A DNA stretch of 64,000 nucleotides from NCBI RefSeq assembly GCF_016864375.1, contig NZ_CP069354.1, forward strand, positions 4,919,501 to 4,983,500. The letters are read 5' to 3'. Source of the stretch: Microvirga sp. VF16. Its GTDB lineage: Bacteria > Pseudomonadota > Alphaproteobacteria > Rhizobiales > Beijerinckiaceae. The stretch's first letter is position 1. Each line of letters opens with the position of its first letter. A program made the position numbers and the translations under genes. Positions 33,347 to 42,126 of this stretch are shown here, one piece after another. The notes under the pieces are model-generated. The model ran no database searches. It was not told where the DNA came from and worked only from the letters and a program-made list of their open reading frames with translations.

Positions 33347-34332
33347 ACTTGGCAGACAATCCGCTCGAAACTCGGGTCGCCTGGCTCTACTTCATGGAGG
33401 GCATGACGCAGGCGGACATTGCGGAGAAGCTCGGGATGACGAGGCTCCGCGTGAACCGTATGCTCGTGGAGGCACGCACCAGCGGCCTCGTCAGTATCGC
33501 TCTTAACTCGCGTTTCGCTACCTGTGTCGAGCTCGAACAGATCCTTATCCGCGAGTTCGACATGAAAGACGCTGTGATCGTCCCGACACCGGATAATCCT
33601 GATCTCATTCCAGTCCTGCTCGGACAGGCGGCGGGTGAGTATCTCTCGAACTTCCTCGAGACGAACCGGGTGAAGGGCCTCGGATTAGGCTGGGGCGCAA
33701 CCCTGCGCGAGACCATCCGCAACACGCGCCTTGGCCGCTATCCGGACCTGTGCATCAACTCGATGATGGGCGGTCTGACGCACGGTCTGGAGCTCAACAC
33801 CTTCGAGACCGCGAGCAGCCTTGCCAACCGCTTGAATGCCGAATGCCAGTACCTGGCTGCGCCGATCTATGCGGGTAGCCCCGAGTCCCGAGACATCATC
33901 CTGGCGCAGGATGTATTTCGCGAGACATTCGAGCGCATTTCATCAAACGACGTCGCGGTGCTCAGCATCGGCGATCTTTCGTTGCGCTCCCTACTGATCC
34001 GCTACGGCCTGCCGCGGGATGTGACCACTGATGAGCTGGTAGCACTCGGCGCCGTTGGAGATATCTTGGGGCAGTTCTACGATGCGGAAGGTCGGGTCAT
34101 CGACCATCCATTGAACCTTCGCGCCATCGCGCTGCCGCTCAGCGAGCTCTCACGCATTCCTACCGTCGTTCTCGCATCTGGCGGGCAGAACAAGATCCCC
34201 GCCATTGCCGCAGCCATGAAAGCGCGCCTCGCCTCAGTAATTATCTGCGACGAGGAAACTGCTAAGGCTGCCCGTGGTCTAGCTCTTACTGGGGAAATAT
34301 CAAGGAAGTCGCAGCCGAGCAGACGCCAATGA
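33340..34332 (+). CDS. SorC family transcriptional regulator
   Basis: 330 residues. An N-terminal helix-turn-helix (about 8-55; VAWLYFMEGMTQADIAEKLGMTRLRVNRMLVEA) precedes a C-terminal sugar-phosphate-binding domain (LGLGWGATLRETI, MMGGLTHGLE, IGDLSLRSLLIRYG, VVLASGGQNKIPAIAAAM). SorC proteins sense phosphorylated sugars or polyols and usually regulate adjacent operons. It is transcribed divergently from egsA-ugpBAE-ugpQ, so it is the likely local controller with glycerol phosphate or DHAP as ligand. The ATG at 33340 overlaps a well-initiated small ORF by 7 bp; an upstream start is not excluded. Confidence 0.87.
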   Translation: MLNLADNPLETRVAWLYFMEGMTQADIAEKLGMTRLRVNRMLVEARTSGLVSIALNSRFATCVELEQILIREFDMKDAVIVPTPDNPDLIPVLLGQAAGEYLSNFLETNRVKGLGLGWGATLRETIRNTRLGRYPDLCINSMMGGLTHGLELNTFETASSLANRLNAECQYLAAPIYAGSPESRDIILAQDVFRETFERISSNDVAVLSIGDLSLRSLLIRYGLPRDVTTDELVALGAVGDILGQFYDAEGRVIDHPLNLRAIALPLSELSRIPTVVLASGGQNKIPAIAAAMKARLASVIICDEETAKAARGLALTGEISRKSQPSRRQ

Positions 34333-34678
34333 AGCAACCATCAGGTCTACATCGCCAACCGCTTGCGTCGGCACCAGTCTCTCAGCAATGAAGGTGATGG
34401 TTCTGTCTTTGAGAGCATCGAGCGTGCCTTTGAGTCCGATGCTCTAGTCAATCAAGTGCAGTCCATCTAGCGGTGAATGTCTGCACCGGGTCTTGGTCGT
34501 GTCAAAACGCTTTGGCAGAAGACGAATTGCGGCTTTCCACGTTCCAAGCCCTTCAACATCATGGGCGAGCGCGATCCGGGTTGCTCATTGTTGATCATCG
34601 GCGGAGTAAAGCTCCAGTCGCCTCTGACGCAAGGGGCCGGCGCCTCATGAGCGTGATGACGCGAGCGTAGCCCGGCCC
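34333..34678. other. no gene recognised; eroded IS DNA likely
   Basis: Follows the SorC gene. Open frames here are incoherent. The right part adjoins the IS1182 remnant and is probably its 3' flank. Confidence 0.35.
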
Positions 34679-34926
34679 CTACGCCCTGAGGGCGGCCATC
34701 AGCGGTGGGATGCCCAGGATGTTCAGCATCCGGGCGAGATTGTAGGCCAGCACGTGCAGCGCCAACTCGCAGGTGACCTTCGGCAGCCGCTTCATCAGGA
34801 AGTGCGTGGCACCCATACGCATCTTGATCGTGCCGAACGCGGATTGTCCTCACCAATCCAGTCGTCCAGGCTTTCCGGAAACAAGGTGGTCTGGCCGCGA
34901 TCCACGCCTTCGACAAAGCGTTTCAT
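34679..34926 (-). pseudogene. internally deleted IS1182-type transposase
   Basis: From ATG 34926: MKRFVEGVDRGQTTLFPESL, DDWIGEDNP, the transposase N-terminus. It then jumps with a frame change straight to the C-terminus GTIKMRMGATHFLMKRLPKV, then LALHVLAYNLARMLNILGIP, PLMAALRA and TAG at 34679-34681. All of the middle with the DDE residues (roughly 350 residues in full-length relatives) is gone, while both extremities remain. Confidence 0.8.
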
Positions 34927-35176
34927 CGGATCCCTCCATTTGACACAGCCAGGGTCAACTTCTGTCGTTTCCCTGCCACTCCGGGCAGTCTGGTTCCTCC
35001 TGTTGGGCGGACGGTCGAGACACTTCTCATGCAGCGGTGCGAACCGACGGGCTCGACTGGAGCTCCGGCATGCTGGGCGACCTCGCCATCCGGCAGGTAT
35101 TCCGGATGGAACGCCTTAGCAGAACGGGAATTGCCTTGGGAGGCGGCGATGACGCCGCCCTGGAGGAGTTCGCCCG

Positions 35177-35413
35177 ATGCCCGACCGCAAGCAGAATGGT
35201 CAACAGCCCGAGGCTTTGCGCTCCCTGAAATCCGCTGCGAAGGCGGGAAGTCAGAAACCGCGGGACCAGGGTCTCGAAGCCCGCGGCGACACCGCGCCGA
35301 TCTCCGCTCCTCTGGAGCAGGAACAGGATGCCGCCACGAAGGTGCTTCGGGAGGGGGTCAAGAAGAACCCACAAGGGATGGAGAAGGCGGCCCGGAAGGC
35401 TCCTGAGCGATAG
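35177..35413 (+). CDS. small hydrophilic hypothetical protein
   Basis: 78 residues, almost entirely charged or polar (Lys, Glu, Gln, Arg, Ala), with no hydrophobic core: MPDRKQNGQQPEALRSLKSA ... EKAARKAPER. Probably intrinsically disordered or helical, possibly nucleic-acid binding or stress-related. GGAGGAG precedes the ATG at good spacing. Confidence 0.5.
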   Translation: MPDRKQNGQQPEALRSLKSAAKAGSQKPRDQGLEARGDTAPISAPLEQEQDAATKVLREGVKKNPQGMEKAARKAPER

Positions 35414-35720
35414 TCTCCCGAACCTTGAGATCCTCTCAGGGCAAGGGAGAGTGAAGGAACGTCAGTCCTGGCCATGGAGCGGGGGGCAGTTCGAGTACGT
35501 CTTCAAGGGCGGGCAAACTGCGACTTTGCACGGAACGAACAAGAGATCAGCGTACCGTTCGAACCCGGATGTTCGGTCTACTTCTGCTTCGTCTCACCCG
35601 AGGAAATTGCCGACGCCTTACGAATGTCTGTTGTCCCCTTCCCCAGCAGACATTCGGTCGACTTCGCAAATGTGCCATTTCCTGACCTTCGGCATCGCGG
35701 TTCAAGCGCGAGCTGGCCAG
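35414..35720. other. intergenic stretch with a hairpin
   Basis: No supported gene. Holds the inverted repeat CGAATGTCTG (35621-35630) / CAGACATTCG (35647-35656) around a pyrimidine-rich 16-base loop. Its arm resembles the GCAGACATT end of the dispersed repeat at 58511-58617. Confidence 0.5.
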
Positions 35721-36317
35721 TTAGTACGAGTAGCCGCAAGCACTCTGGAACATTCCCAGAATCTGAAGAAGGAAGGCCTCCTCCCGTAGGCCCCGGGTGC
35801 CGAGGTAAAGGGCTTGGGTGCCATAGGCATCCGCCTCCAGCGCTCCCGGGCATCGGACGTGTTCATGCGCGCGGCTCATGAACTGCTGCGCATGCACCAG
35901 TTCGTGAACGAGATAGCTGCGCGCGAGCGGGGTGCCGGGATCGAGATCGTCAGCTAGGAGGATCTCTCGGGTCGCCGGGACATAGACGGCAGCCACGGTC
36001 TCGCCATGGGTCTCGTCAAAGGCTGCCGGGAACACGAGCCCCTCCAGACGTCCCTTCCTAGCCAGGCGCACGCAAGCCTCCGGGACTGGGATGCCCGTCT
36101 CCTCCGCCACGAAGGCTCTTGCCTCGGTGATCCAGTCGCCCTCAAGGCATCCGCCAGATCCGTCCGCGCGGGCCGTCGCAGGACCAATGGCGGCCAACAG
36201 CAACGCGAGGCTGCAGGCGACCAGGGCAAGCACATGAACCAGATGCGATACATCCCATGGAGCCTTGGCCGTGTCGTGATGGCTGTCTTGGCTCTGGAGT
36301 GGGCGAACTTTCCTCAT
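35721..36317 (-). CDS. DUF6647-type exported protein with a zincin-like HELVH motif
   Basis: 198 residues. An N-terminal hydrophobic segment (VLALVACSLALLLAAIGPATARA) acts as signal peptide; a shorter start such as M at about 36253 is possible. The mature part has HGETVAAVYVPATREILLAD and SYLVHELVHAQQFMSRAHEH, an HExxH zinc-protease-like motif, and ends with a conserved CGYSY; other cysteines (GGCLEGD, EACVRLA, VRCPGA) likely pair. A secreted metallopeptidase is the simplest reading, but activity is unproven. Confidence 0.7.
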   Translation of the reverse strand: MRKVRPLQSQDSHHDTAKAPWDVSHLVHVLALVACSLALLLAAIGPATARADGSGGCLEGDWITEARAFVAEETGIPVPEACVRLARKGRLEGLVFPAAFDETHGETVAAVYVPATREILLADDLDPGTPLARSYLVHELVHAQQFMSRAHEHVRCPGALEADAYGTQALYLGTRGLREEAFLLQILGMFQSACGYSY

Positions 36318-36458
36318 GGTTCAATCCTTCCGCATGCGGTGCATGCGGGAGTTAGACGGATGGAGCGTTAGCCGAGCGTGAGGCGGGTGCTTCTCGGCGT
36401 TTCGTGGATCCTGACGCGGTGCTAGACTGGTCCTGCTGCGACAGCGTCCGAGGCATCC

Positions 36459-38450
36459 ATGGCGGAACTCGAGATCGCACTACTCGGCGGGCTTCGCCTG
36501 CGGCATCCCGATCGCGGGCCCATCGAACTCGCGGGCGAGAAGGGGCCCCAGTTCCTCGCGCGCTTGGCCCTGCACCCCGGCACGAAGCATCGGCGCGACA
36601 TTCTCCAGGCGCTGCTGTGGCCGGACGCTGACCCACCGCACGCCCAGGGCAACCTGCGCTTCGTCCTGCATCAGCTCCGGAAGATCCTTGGCGGAAGCGC
36701 GGGGCCGCTTTGCAGCGATAACCGCTCGGTCTGGCTCGACCCGGATCGCGTGGCCGTTGATGCGGTGCGCTTCGAGGCTCTCGCGACGGAGGGGACACTT
36801 GAGGCGCTCACCGCAGCCTGCGATCTGTACCGCGGCGACCTTTTGTCGGATGTCGGCGATCTCAGCCCCGAGTACGAGGATTGGCTCCTGCCCGAGCGGG
36901 AACGCTTGCGCGATGTGGCTCGCTCCGCCTTCTGGAACCTGTTCTCATTCAGGCTGTGGCGTGGCGAGGTGACGGAGGCGAAGGCCTGCGCCCAGCGCTA
37001 TCTCGCGATCGATCCCTACTGCGAGCGCATGCACGCGGCACTAATGCGGCTGCACCTGACGCAGGGCGAGGGTGCGCTCGCGGCCGGTCACTATGCCGAG
37101 TTCCGCGCCCGCCTGGCACGGGATCTCCAGATCCCGCCGGGCGCCGAGGTCGAGCAACTCGCCCGCGCCGCGAGCCAGAATCGTGGGCGCTCTGCCCCGG
37201 AGCCGTTCAATGCTGCCTGGGTTCTGGGCCGCAGCGACGTACCCTCGGAGGGCAGGCCGCTCGTGGCGGTCCTGCCCTTCCGGGATCTCTCCGAGGATCA
37301 GACCTTGGTCAGCCTGCCAGCGGCCCTGACCGAGGACGTCATCGCCGATCTGGCGCGCTTTCGCCGGCTCGGTGTCCTGGCCCGGCACACGTCCTTCGCA
37401 CTCGGTCGAGATCCCGATCCCGAAGCCCGGCTGCGCCAGCTTGGCGCCCGCTACACGGTCGAGGGCAGTGTCCGGCGCACCGGCAATCGCTTGAGCGTGA
37501 CCGTCCGCCTGGTTGACAGCGCCTCGCAGCGCCAAGTCTGGGGCGAGCACTACCAGGGTGATTGGGAGGAGCTGCCCTCGTTCCAAGAGGAGGCGGCCAT
37601 GGCCATCGTGGCCACCATCCCGGTGCAGGTCGAGCAGGCGGAGTTGGAGCGGATACGCCACCGGGAGATCCAGTCATTGAGCGCGTATGAGCATTGCCTG
37701 CGCGGCCGTGAGCACCAGCGCTCGATCGCTCATGCGTCACATGCCAAGGCCCTCGAACACTTCAGCCGCGCTCTCGAGCAGGATCCGACCTCGGCGGCCG
37801 CCCATTGCGGGCTCGCCGTGTGCTACATCTCGACCGGCGGGATCACGCCGGAAGAGGAGGACCTTCGACGGGAACGGGCGATCAGCCATGCGCAACAGGC
37901 GATTGCGCTCGATCCGCTGGATCCGCAAGGGTATTGGCTGTTCGGCATGCTGCTCCAGATGCGGCGCGACTTCTCCGGCGCCCGCTTTCATCTGGATCGC
38001 GCCGTCACCCTCAGCCCAGGCGATGTCGAGACCCTTGGCTATACAGGCCTGGAGTACGCCTATGCGGGTGAGCCCGAGCGCGGCATCGCGCAGGCTGAGC
38101 AAGCCATCCGGCTCAATCCGTACTTTCCGCCCGTATCCGCCGAGCAGATCGGCAAGGCCTGCTTCATTGCACATCGCTACGATGAGGCGCTGTTCTGGCT
38201 GAGGCAGACGCCGGACCGGATCACGACCAACCGCGGTTGGCTGGCCGCAGCGGCGGCTTATGCAGGACGGGTGGACGAAGCAGCCATGCATGCCCGGCGG
38301 ATGCGCGCCACGCTGCAACAGCGTCTGGGCGAGGAGGAGCTGCGGTCAATTGGCGGTCCCATCGCGTGGCTCCGCTTGCCCGCCCGGTTCCAGCATGCAG
38401 CCGACCTGGAGCACTACGAACGTGGTTTGGCCATGGCCGGCCTTGAATAG
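36459..38450 (+). CDS. BTAD/SARP-like transcriptional regulator with TolB-like and TPR domains
   Basis: 663 residues. Domain order: winged-helix-like DNA-binding region (about 1-95; LEIALLGGLRLRHPDRGPIE, HRRDILQALLWPDADPPHAQ), bacterial transcriptional activation domain (about 100-240; DLYRGDLLSDVGDLSPEYED), TolB/FlgO-like domain (about 268-395; PLVAVLPFRDLSEDQ ... RYTVEGSVRRTGNRLSVTVR), then TPR repeats (about 410-660; ALEHFSRALEQDPTSAAAHC, AQQAIALDPLDPQGY). Cytoplasmic; there is no membrane helix. It stands alone and may control the SnoaL gene 155 bp downstream. Confidence 0.85.
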   Translation: MAELEIALLGGLRLRHPDRGPIELAGEKGPQFLARLALHPGTKHRRDILQALLWPDADPPHAQGNLRFVLHQLRKILGGSAGPLCSDNRSVWLDPDRVAVDAVRFEALATEGTLEALTAACDLYRGDLLSDVGDLSPEYEDWLLPERERLRDVARSAFWNLFSFRLWRGEVTEAKACAQRYLAIDPYCERMHAALMRLHLTQGEGALAAGHYAEFRARLARDLQIPPGAEVEQLARAASQNRGRSAPEPFNAAWVLGRSDVPSEGRPLVAVLPFRDLSEDQTLVSLPAALTEDVIADLARFRRLGVLARHTSFALGRDPDPEARLRQLGARYTVEGSVRRTGNRLSVTVRLVDSASQRQVWGEHYQGDWEELPSFQEEAAMAIVATIPVQVEQAELERIRHREIQSLSAYEHCLRGREHQRSIAHASHAKALEHFSRALEQDPTSAAAHCGLAVCYISTGGITPEEEDLRRERAISHAQQAIALDPLDPQGYWLFGMLLQMRRDFSGARFHLDRAVTLSPGDVETLGYTGLEYAYAGEPERGIAQAEQAIRLNPYFPPVSAEQIGKACFIAHRYDEALFWLRQTPDRITTNRGWLAAAAAYAGRVDEAAMHARRMRATLQQRLGEEELRSIGGPIAWLRLPARFQHAADLEHYERGLAMAGLE

Positions 38451-38604
38451 AGATTTCGGCGACGGATCATGCGAGCCACGCCCGACAGGATCGCCCTCTT
38501 GCCTGCAAGCAAATCCATCTGTTGGTCCCGCTCGTGGGTGTATAATCGCTCTCCTGACCCGGGATCCCATCGGGTCTTCGGGTCGCACGGCGCAGGAGGA
38601 TGCC

Positions 38605-39036
38605 ATGCGGACTAACGTCGAACTGATCCAGATGCTTTATGAGGCCTTCCGCAGCGGGCGGATCGACACCATCCTGGAGCACTGCTCGGATACGATCGCT
38701 TGGGACTGCGTCGGCAATCCCGACTGGGTGCCGCTGGCCGGAACTCGCAGCGGCAAGGCTGCCGTGCAGCGCTTTTTCGAGGAGCTCGACCGCGGCTACA
38801 CGTTCGAGGAGTTCGCGCCGCAGAGCTTCCATGACGCGGGCGACCATGTGTTCTGCTTCGGCCACGAACGGGCAACCGCGACCGCGACAGGACAGACCAT
38901 CGACATCCGCTTCCTTCATGCCTTCCGGATTGAGAATGGCAAGGTGGCCGGGTTCACGCAGTTCTCGGACACGGCGGCGGTTGCCGTCGGGAGCGGAACC
39001 CTGCGTGTAGCCGGAGAGAAGACCAAGGCGGCCTAG
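38605..39036 (+). CDS. SnoaL-like (NTF2-fold) protein
   Basis: 143 residues: MRTNVELIQMLYEAFRSGRI, TILEHCSDTIAWDCVGNPDW, GKAAVQRFFEEL, GHERATATATGQTIDIRFLH, AFRIENGKVAGFTQFSDT. The cone-shaped NTF2 fold serves polyketide cyclases, isomerases and many uncharacterised proteins. The ATG at 38605 is preceded by CAGGAGGA, so the long in-frame extension to 38260 is not used. Cytoplasmic. Confidence 0.82.
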   Translation: MRTNVELIQMLYEAFRSGRIDTILEHCSDTIAWDCVGNPDWVPLAGTRSGKAAVQRFFEELDRGYTFEEFAPQSFHDAGDHVFCFGHERATATATGQTIDIRFLHAFRIENGKVAGFTQFSDTAAVAVGSGTLRVAGEKTKAA

Positions 39037-39099
39037 CACGGCGCGCTGATAAATTCACTTCCATGGTCACAGGTGAAACCGACATTGGGAGACAGCGTC

Positions 39100-40119
39100 A
39101 TGATCAACGCTCTCACATCGATTGCCGTCGGCCTGACAGCAAGCCTGCTCGCGACGGCCGCCTCGGCCCAGGCGACACTGAACAGCGTGAAGCAGAAAGG
39201 CATCCTGACCTGCGGCTCGAACCGGGGTGCCCCCGGCTTCGGCGCGCCGGATGCGCAGGGCAACTGGTCCGGTCTCGACGTTGACCTGTGCCGCGCCATT
39301 GCAGCAGCAATCTTTGACGACCCGACCAAGGTGCAGTTCGTTCCCCTCTCGGCGCAGGACCGTTTCACGGCGCTCCAGTCCGGGCAGGTTGATGTCCTTG
39401 CCCGCAACTCGACCGCGACCATGTCGCGCGACACCCAGCTCGGCCTCGAGTTCCCGGCGATCAACTACTTCGACGGCCAGGGCTTCATGGTCCGCAAATC
39501 CCTTAGTCTCACTTCGGCCAAGGAGCTGAACGGCAAGTCGGTCTGCACCGACCAGGGCACCACGACCGAGCTCAACCTCGCCGACTACTTCCGCGCCAAC
39601 AACCTGACCTATCAGCCGATGAGCTTCGCGAACGCGACGGAGGCGAAGAAGGCCTATGAGGCCGGCCGCTGCGATGCGATGACGACCGACGTCTCCGGCC
39701 TCTATGCCGCGCGGCTGACCCTCTCGAACCCGGACGATCACGTCATTCTGCCCGAGGTCATCTCGAAGGAGCCGCTTGGCCCGGCCGTGCGCCAGGGCGA
39801 CAACCAGTGGGCTGACATCGTGCGCTGGACCTTCAACGCCATGCTCGATGCCGAGGAGCTCGGCGTGACGCAGGCCAACGTCGAGCAGATGAAGGCCTCT
39901 GTCAATCCGGAGATCAAGCGCCTGCTCGGCACCGAGGGCAAGTTCGGTGAGGCCATCGGCCTGCCCAACGACTGGGCCGTCCGCGTCATCAGGCACGTGG
40001 GCAATTACGGCGAGAGCTTCGAGCGCAACGTCGGCGAGGGTTCTCCGCTCAAGATCAAGCGCGGTCAGAACGCGCTGTGGACCAAGGGCGGTCTTCAGTA
40101 CGGCATCCCAGTCCGCTAG
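39100..40119 (+). CDS. aapJ: AapJ-like general amino-acid-binding protein
   Basis: 339 residues. Signal peptide MINALTSIAVGLTASLLATAASAQ; ATG 39100 with GGGAGA upstream is preferred to 39073. The mature protein is a type-3 solute-binding protein of the AapJ/BztA group: LNSVKQKGILTCGSNRG, PGFGAPDAQGNWSGLDVDLC, TATMSRDTQLGLEFPAINYF, EAKKAYEAGRCDAMTTDVSG. It would deliver L-amino acids to an AapQMP transporter. No aapQ, aapM or aapP follows; it is an orphan binding protein and probably uses a system coded elsewhere. Confidence 0.88.
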   Translation: MINALTSIAVGLTASLLATAASAQATLNSVKQKGILTCGSNRGAPGFGAPDAQGNWSGLDVDLCRAIAAAIFDDPTKVQFVPLSAQDRFTALQSGQVDVLARNSTATMSRDTQLGLEFPAINYFDGQGFMVRKSLSLTSAKELNGKSVCTDQGTTTELNLADYFRANNLTYQPMSFANATEAKKAYEAGRCDAMTTDVSGLYAARLTLSNPDDHVILPEVISKEPLGPAVRQGDNQWADIVRWTFNAMLDAEELGVTQANVEQMKASVNPEIKRLLGTEGKFGEAIGLPNDWAVRVIRHVGNYGESFERNVGEGSPLKIKRGQNALWTKGGLQYGIPVR

Positions 40120-40582
40120 CAAGCCACGAGATTTCTCCGGCAGCCATTCCCACGACACGATCTGAGAAGAAGCGGATACGCGTGGGGGCTCCCGGCTCCA
40201 GTCATTTGGTGAAGGTCAGGAATGGGTCAATCTTTCACGTTCCGGCCTTCCCAACGAACGTCGGCACTTGAGTGTCGAAGCGGACCAAACGCTTACGTCT
40301 CAGGAGTGCCAGAAGGAGACATTTCCTTGACGCCCCTACGTAGAGGCGCTCAGTGGTCCAGCCGGCACACCGCGTGGCGGAGTTGAACACCCCGTTGATC
40401 TACGCATCGTGAATGGGAGGTCACGTTTGAGAGCCTTGGTTTGATGAGTGGCATTCATAAGCCTATGCGTGTTCCAGCCTCTGGTCATCGCGCCACGCAC
40501 AGGCATATACGGTTCGGTCAAGCCCGCAGCCGCTGACACGTCTGACCCTCCCCGGGCTGTTACCAGCGGAGAAGTCGTATCC
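40120..40582. other. 463-bp intergenic region containing a dispersed repeat
   Basis: No supported gene. The part at 40224-40330 is related to 58511-58617 (see repeat entries). The rest is unremarkable, except the ribosome-binding purines before 40583. Confidence 0.5.
40224..40330 (+). repeat. dispersed intergenic repeat, copy A
   Basis: About 107 bp, starting GGGTCAA and including TTCACGTTCCGGC, GAAGCGGACC and ACGTCTCAGGAGTGCCA. It aligns without gaps to 58511-58617 at roughly 75-80% identity by eye. It lies in non-coding DNA and carries no plausible ORF. Confidence 0.7.
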
Positions 40583-41308
40583 ATGCGCCCCTACATCATC
40601 TGCCACATGGTCACCTCCATCGACGGCCGCCTCCATCCCAGCCGTTTCACCGTGCCTGCCGCAGGCATTCCAGCCGAGGTGCTACGAGGGCATTACGAGC
40701 AGGTCACCGGTCAGTTCGGGGCCGAGGGCTGGATCGTTGGTCGAAAGACGATGGCTGAGATGGCCAAGGGAACCGAGCGGACCGTAGCCGATGTCCGGCA
40801 GGTCGCGCGCGAGCCGCATGTGGCAAATCGCAATGGTCGGGACCTTGCTATCGCCATCGATCCGGCCGGCCGGGTCCACTATGGGAAGGATAATATCGGG
40901 GGAGATCACGCTGTCGCCGTGCTGGGCGAGCAGGTCCCGGATGCCTATCTGGCCGAGTTGCGCGAGGACGGCGTCTCCTACATCTTCGCCGGCCCGAATG
41001 GCGATGACCTTGCACTTGCCATGGAGCAGCTCGGCTCCGTCTTCGGCGTCAAGACGCTGCTCCTCGAGGGCGGTGGCGCGATCAACGGCTCGTTCCTGAA
41101 GCAGGGGCTGATCGATGAGTTCAGCACGCTGATCTATCCTGCCGTCGACGGTCTGGCCGGGGTCCAGAGCATCGTTGACTACCACGGCGCTGAGAACGAG
41201 CGTCCGGGCGCAGGGCAGGCGCTGCGTCTGATCGGCTGCGAGACGCTCGAAGGGGGCATGGCGTGGCTGCGTCACAAGGTCGAGGATGCACCGGCTCCGA
41301 CACCCTGA
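40583..41308 (+). CDS. RibD C-terminal-like (dihydrofolate reductase fold) protein
   Basis: 241 residues: MRPYIICHMVTSIDGRLHPS, WIVGRKTMAEMAKG, VKTLLLEGGGAINGSFLKQG and LIDEFSTLIYPAVDG, ending in RLIGCETLEGGMAWLRHKV. The GR.T and LLLEGGG.ING motifs mark the RibD reductase domain. It is not fused to a deaminase, so it is a stand-alone reductase, perhaps a pteridine or other heterocycle reductase rather than riboflavin synthesis. The ATG at 40583 is chosen because the in-frame extension upstream covers the repeat-bearing spacer. Confidence 0.85.
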   Translation: MRPYIICHMVTSIDGRLHPSRFTVPAAGIPAEVLRGHYEQVTGQFGAEGWIVGRKTMAEMAKGTERTVADVRQVAREPHVANRNGRDLAIAIDPAGRVHYGKDNIGGDHAVAVLGEQVPDAYLAELREDGVSYIFAGPNGDDLALAMEQLGSVFGVKTLLLEGGGAINGSFLKQGLIDEFSTLIYPAVDGLAGVQSIVDYHGAENERPGAGQALRLIGCETLEGGMAWLRHKVEDAPAPTP

Positions 41309-41326
41309 GCCAACCTTCGCCTCACG

Positions 41327-42094
41327 TCAGAACAGCGATACGCCCGCTAAGTCCGCAAGTCTGGCCATAAGCTCGTCCTGGAAGGCAGGATCGGATGCTT
41401 GTGCGGCTGGGGCCTGTCGCTTCCGGTGATACCAGTACCCGCCACTGACGACGGCCGCAGGATCATCGCTGGTGGCGAGCCAGGTCTGGGTGCGATACCC
41501 CTCCTCGAGATCGTCCGGAGCTCCGGCACCTCCCATGCGGGTCGGGACCCAGCCCGGATCGACCGCATGGCTCAAGACCTCCGGCCAGTGGCGAGCGACG
41601 GCAAGGGCCAGCGCCGCGACATAGAGCTTGCTTTCCGAGTAGGCGCGGGTTGTGTCCCAGCCCCGCTCGGTCCAATCGATGTCATGCAACGGCCCGGTGC
41701 CGCCGCGGTGCATGCCGCTGCTCAGGTAGATCAACCGGCGGGGACGTTCGATCAGAGCCGTCAGCATGTACGGGGCGAGCGTGTTGACTGCGAGGGTGCT
41801 CGCGTGCCCTTCAGGGGTCGGTGACCGGCTCGGCACAGTGTAGATGCCGGCATTGTGGATGACCGCATCCATCCGGCCAATGGCATTGACCTGATCGGCG
41901 ATTGACCGGGTCTCAACCGTGCTGCGGAGGTCGCCGACAACGATACCAGCCGAGCGCGGCGAGAGGTCTGCGAGCGTCGCTGCACGCTGCGGCGAGCGGG
42001 CATGGAGAACGATCCGGTGCCCCTGCCCGATCAGGGTCTGCGCCGCCGCGCGGCCAAGCCCATCCGTGCTGCCGGTGATGAAGATGAAGGCCAT
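41327..42094 (-). CDS. short-chain dehydrogenase/reductase
   Basis: 255 residues. Cofactor motif TGSTDGLGR (8-16), NAG in HNAGIYTVPS, catalytic Ser in IYLSSGMHRGG and Tyr-Lys in AYSESKLYVAAL. The WxPTRMGGAGAPDDLEEGYRT stretch is typical of retinol-dehydrogenase-like SDRs, which reduce aldehydes or ketones with NADP(H). It is convergent with the RibD-like gene (17 bp apart) and 32 bp downstream of the amine oxidase on the same strand, so those two are probably one operon. Confidence 0.85.
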   Translation of the reverse strand: MAFIFITGSTDGLGRAAAQTLIGQGHRIVLHARSPQRAATLADLSPRSAGIVVGDLRSTVETRSIADQVNAIGRMDAVIHNAGIYTVPSRSPTPEGHASTLAVNTLAPYMLTALIERPRRLIYLSSGMHRGGTGPLHDIDWTERGWDTTRAYSESKLYVAALALAVARHWPEVLSHAVDPGWVPTRMGGAGAPDDLEEGYRTQTWLATSDDPAAVVSGGYWYHRKRQAPAAQASDPAFQDELMARLADLAGVSLF

Positions 42095-42126
42095 GCCAAT
42101 CCCCGCAATCCGCTGAAGCCGTAGAC

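Noticed and set aside
39067..40158. 363-residue minus-strand frame opposite aapJ
   Set aside because: Shadow of a well-defined binding-protein gene; no signal, no motif.
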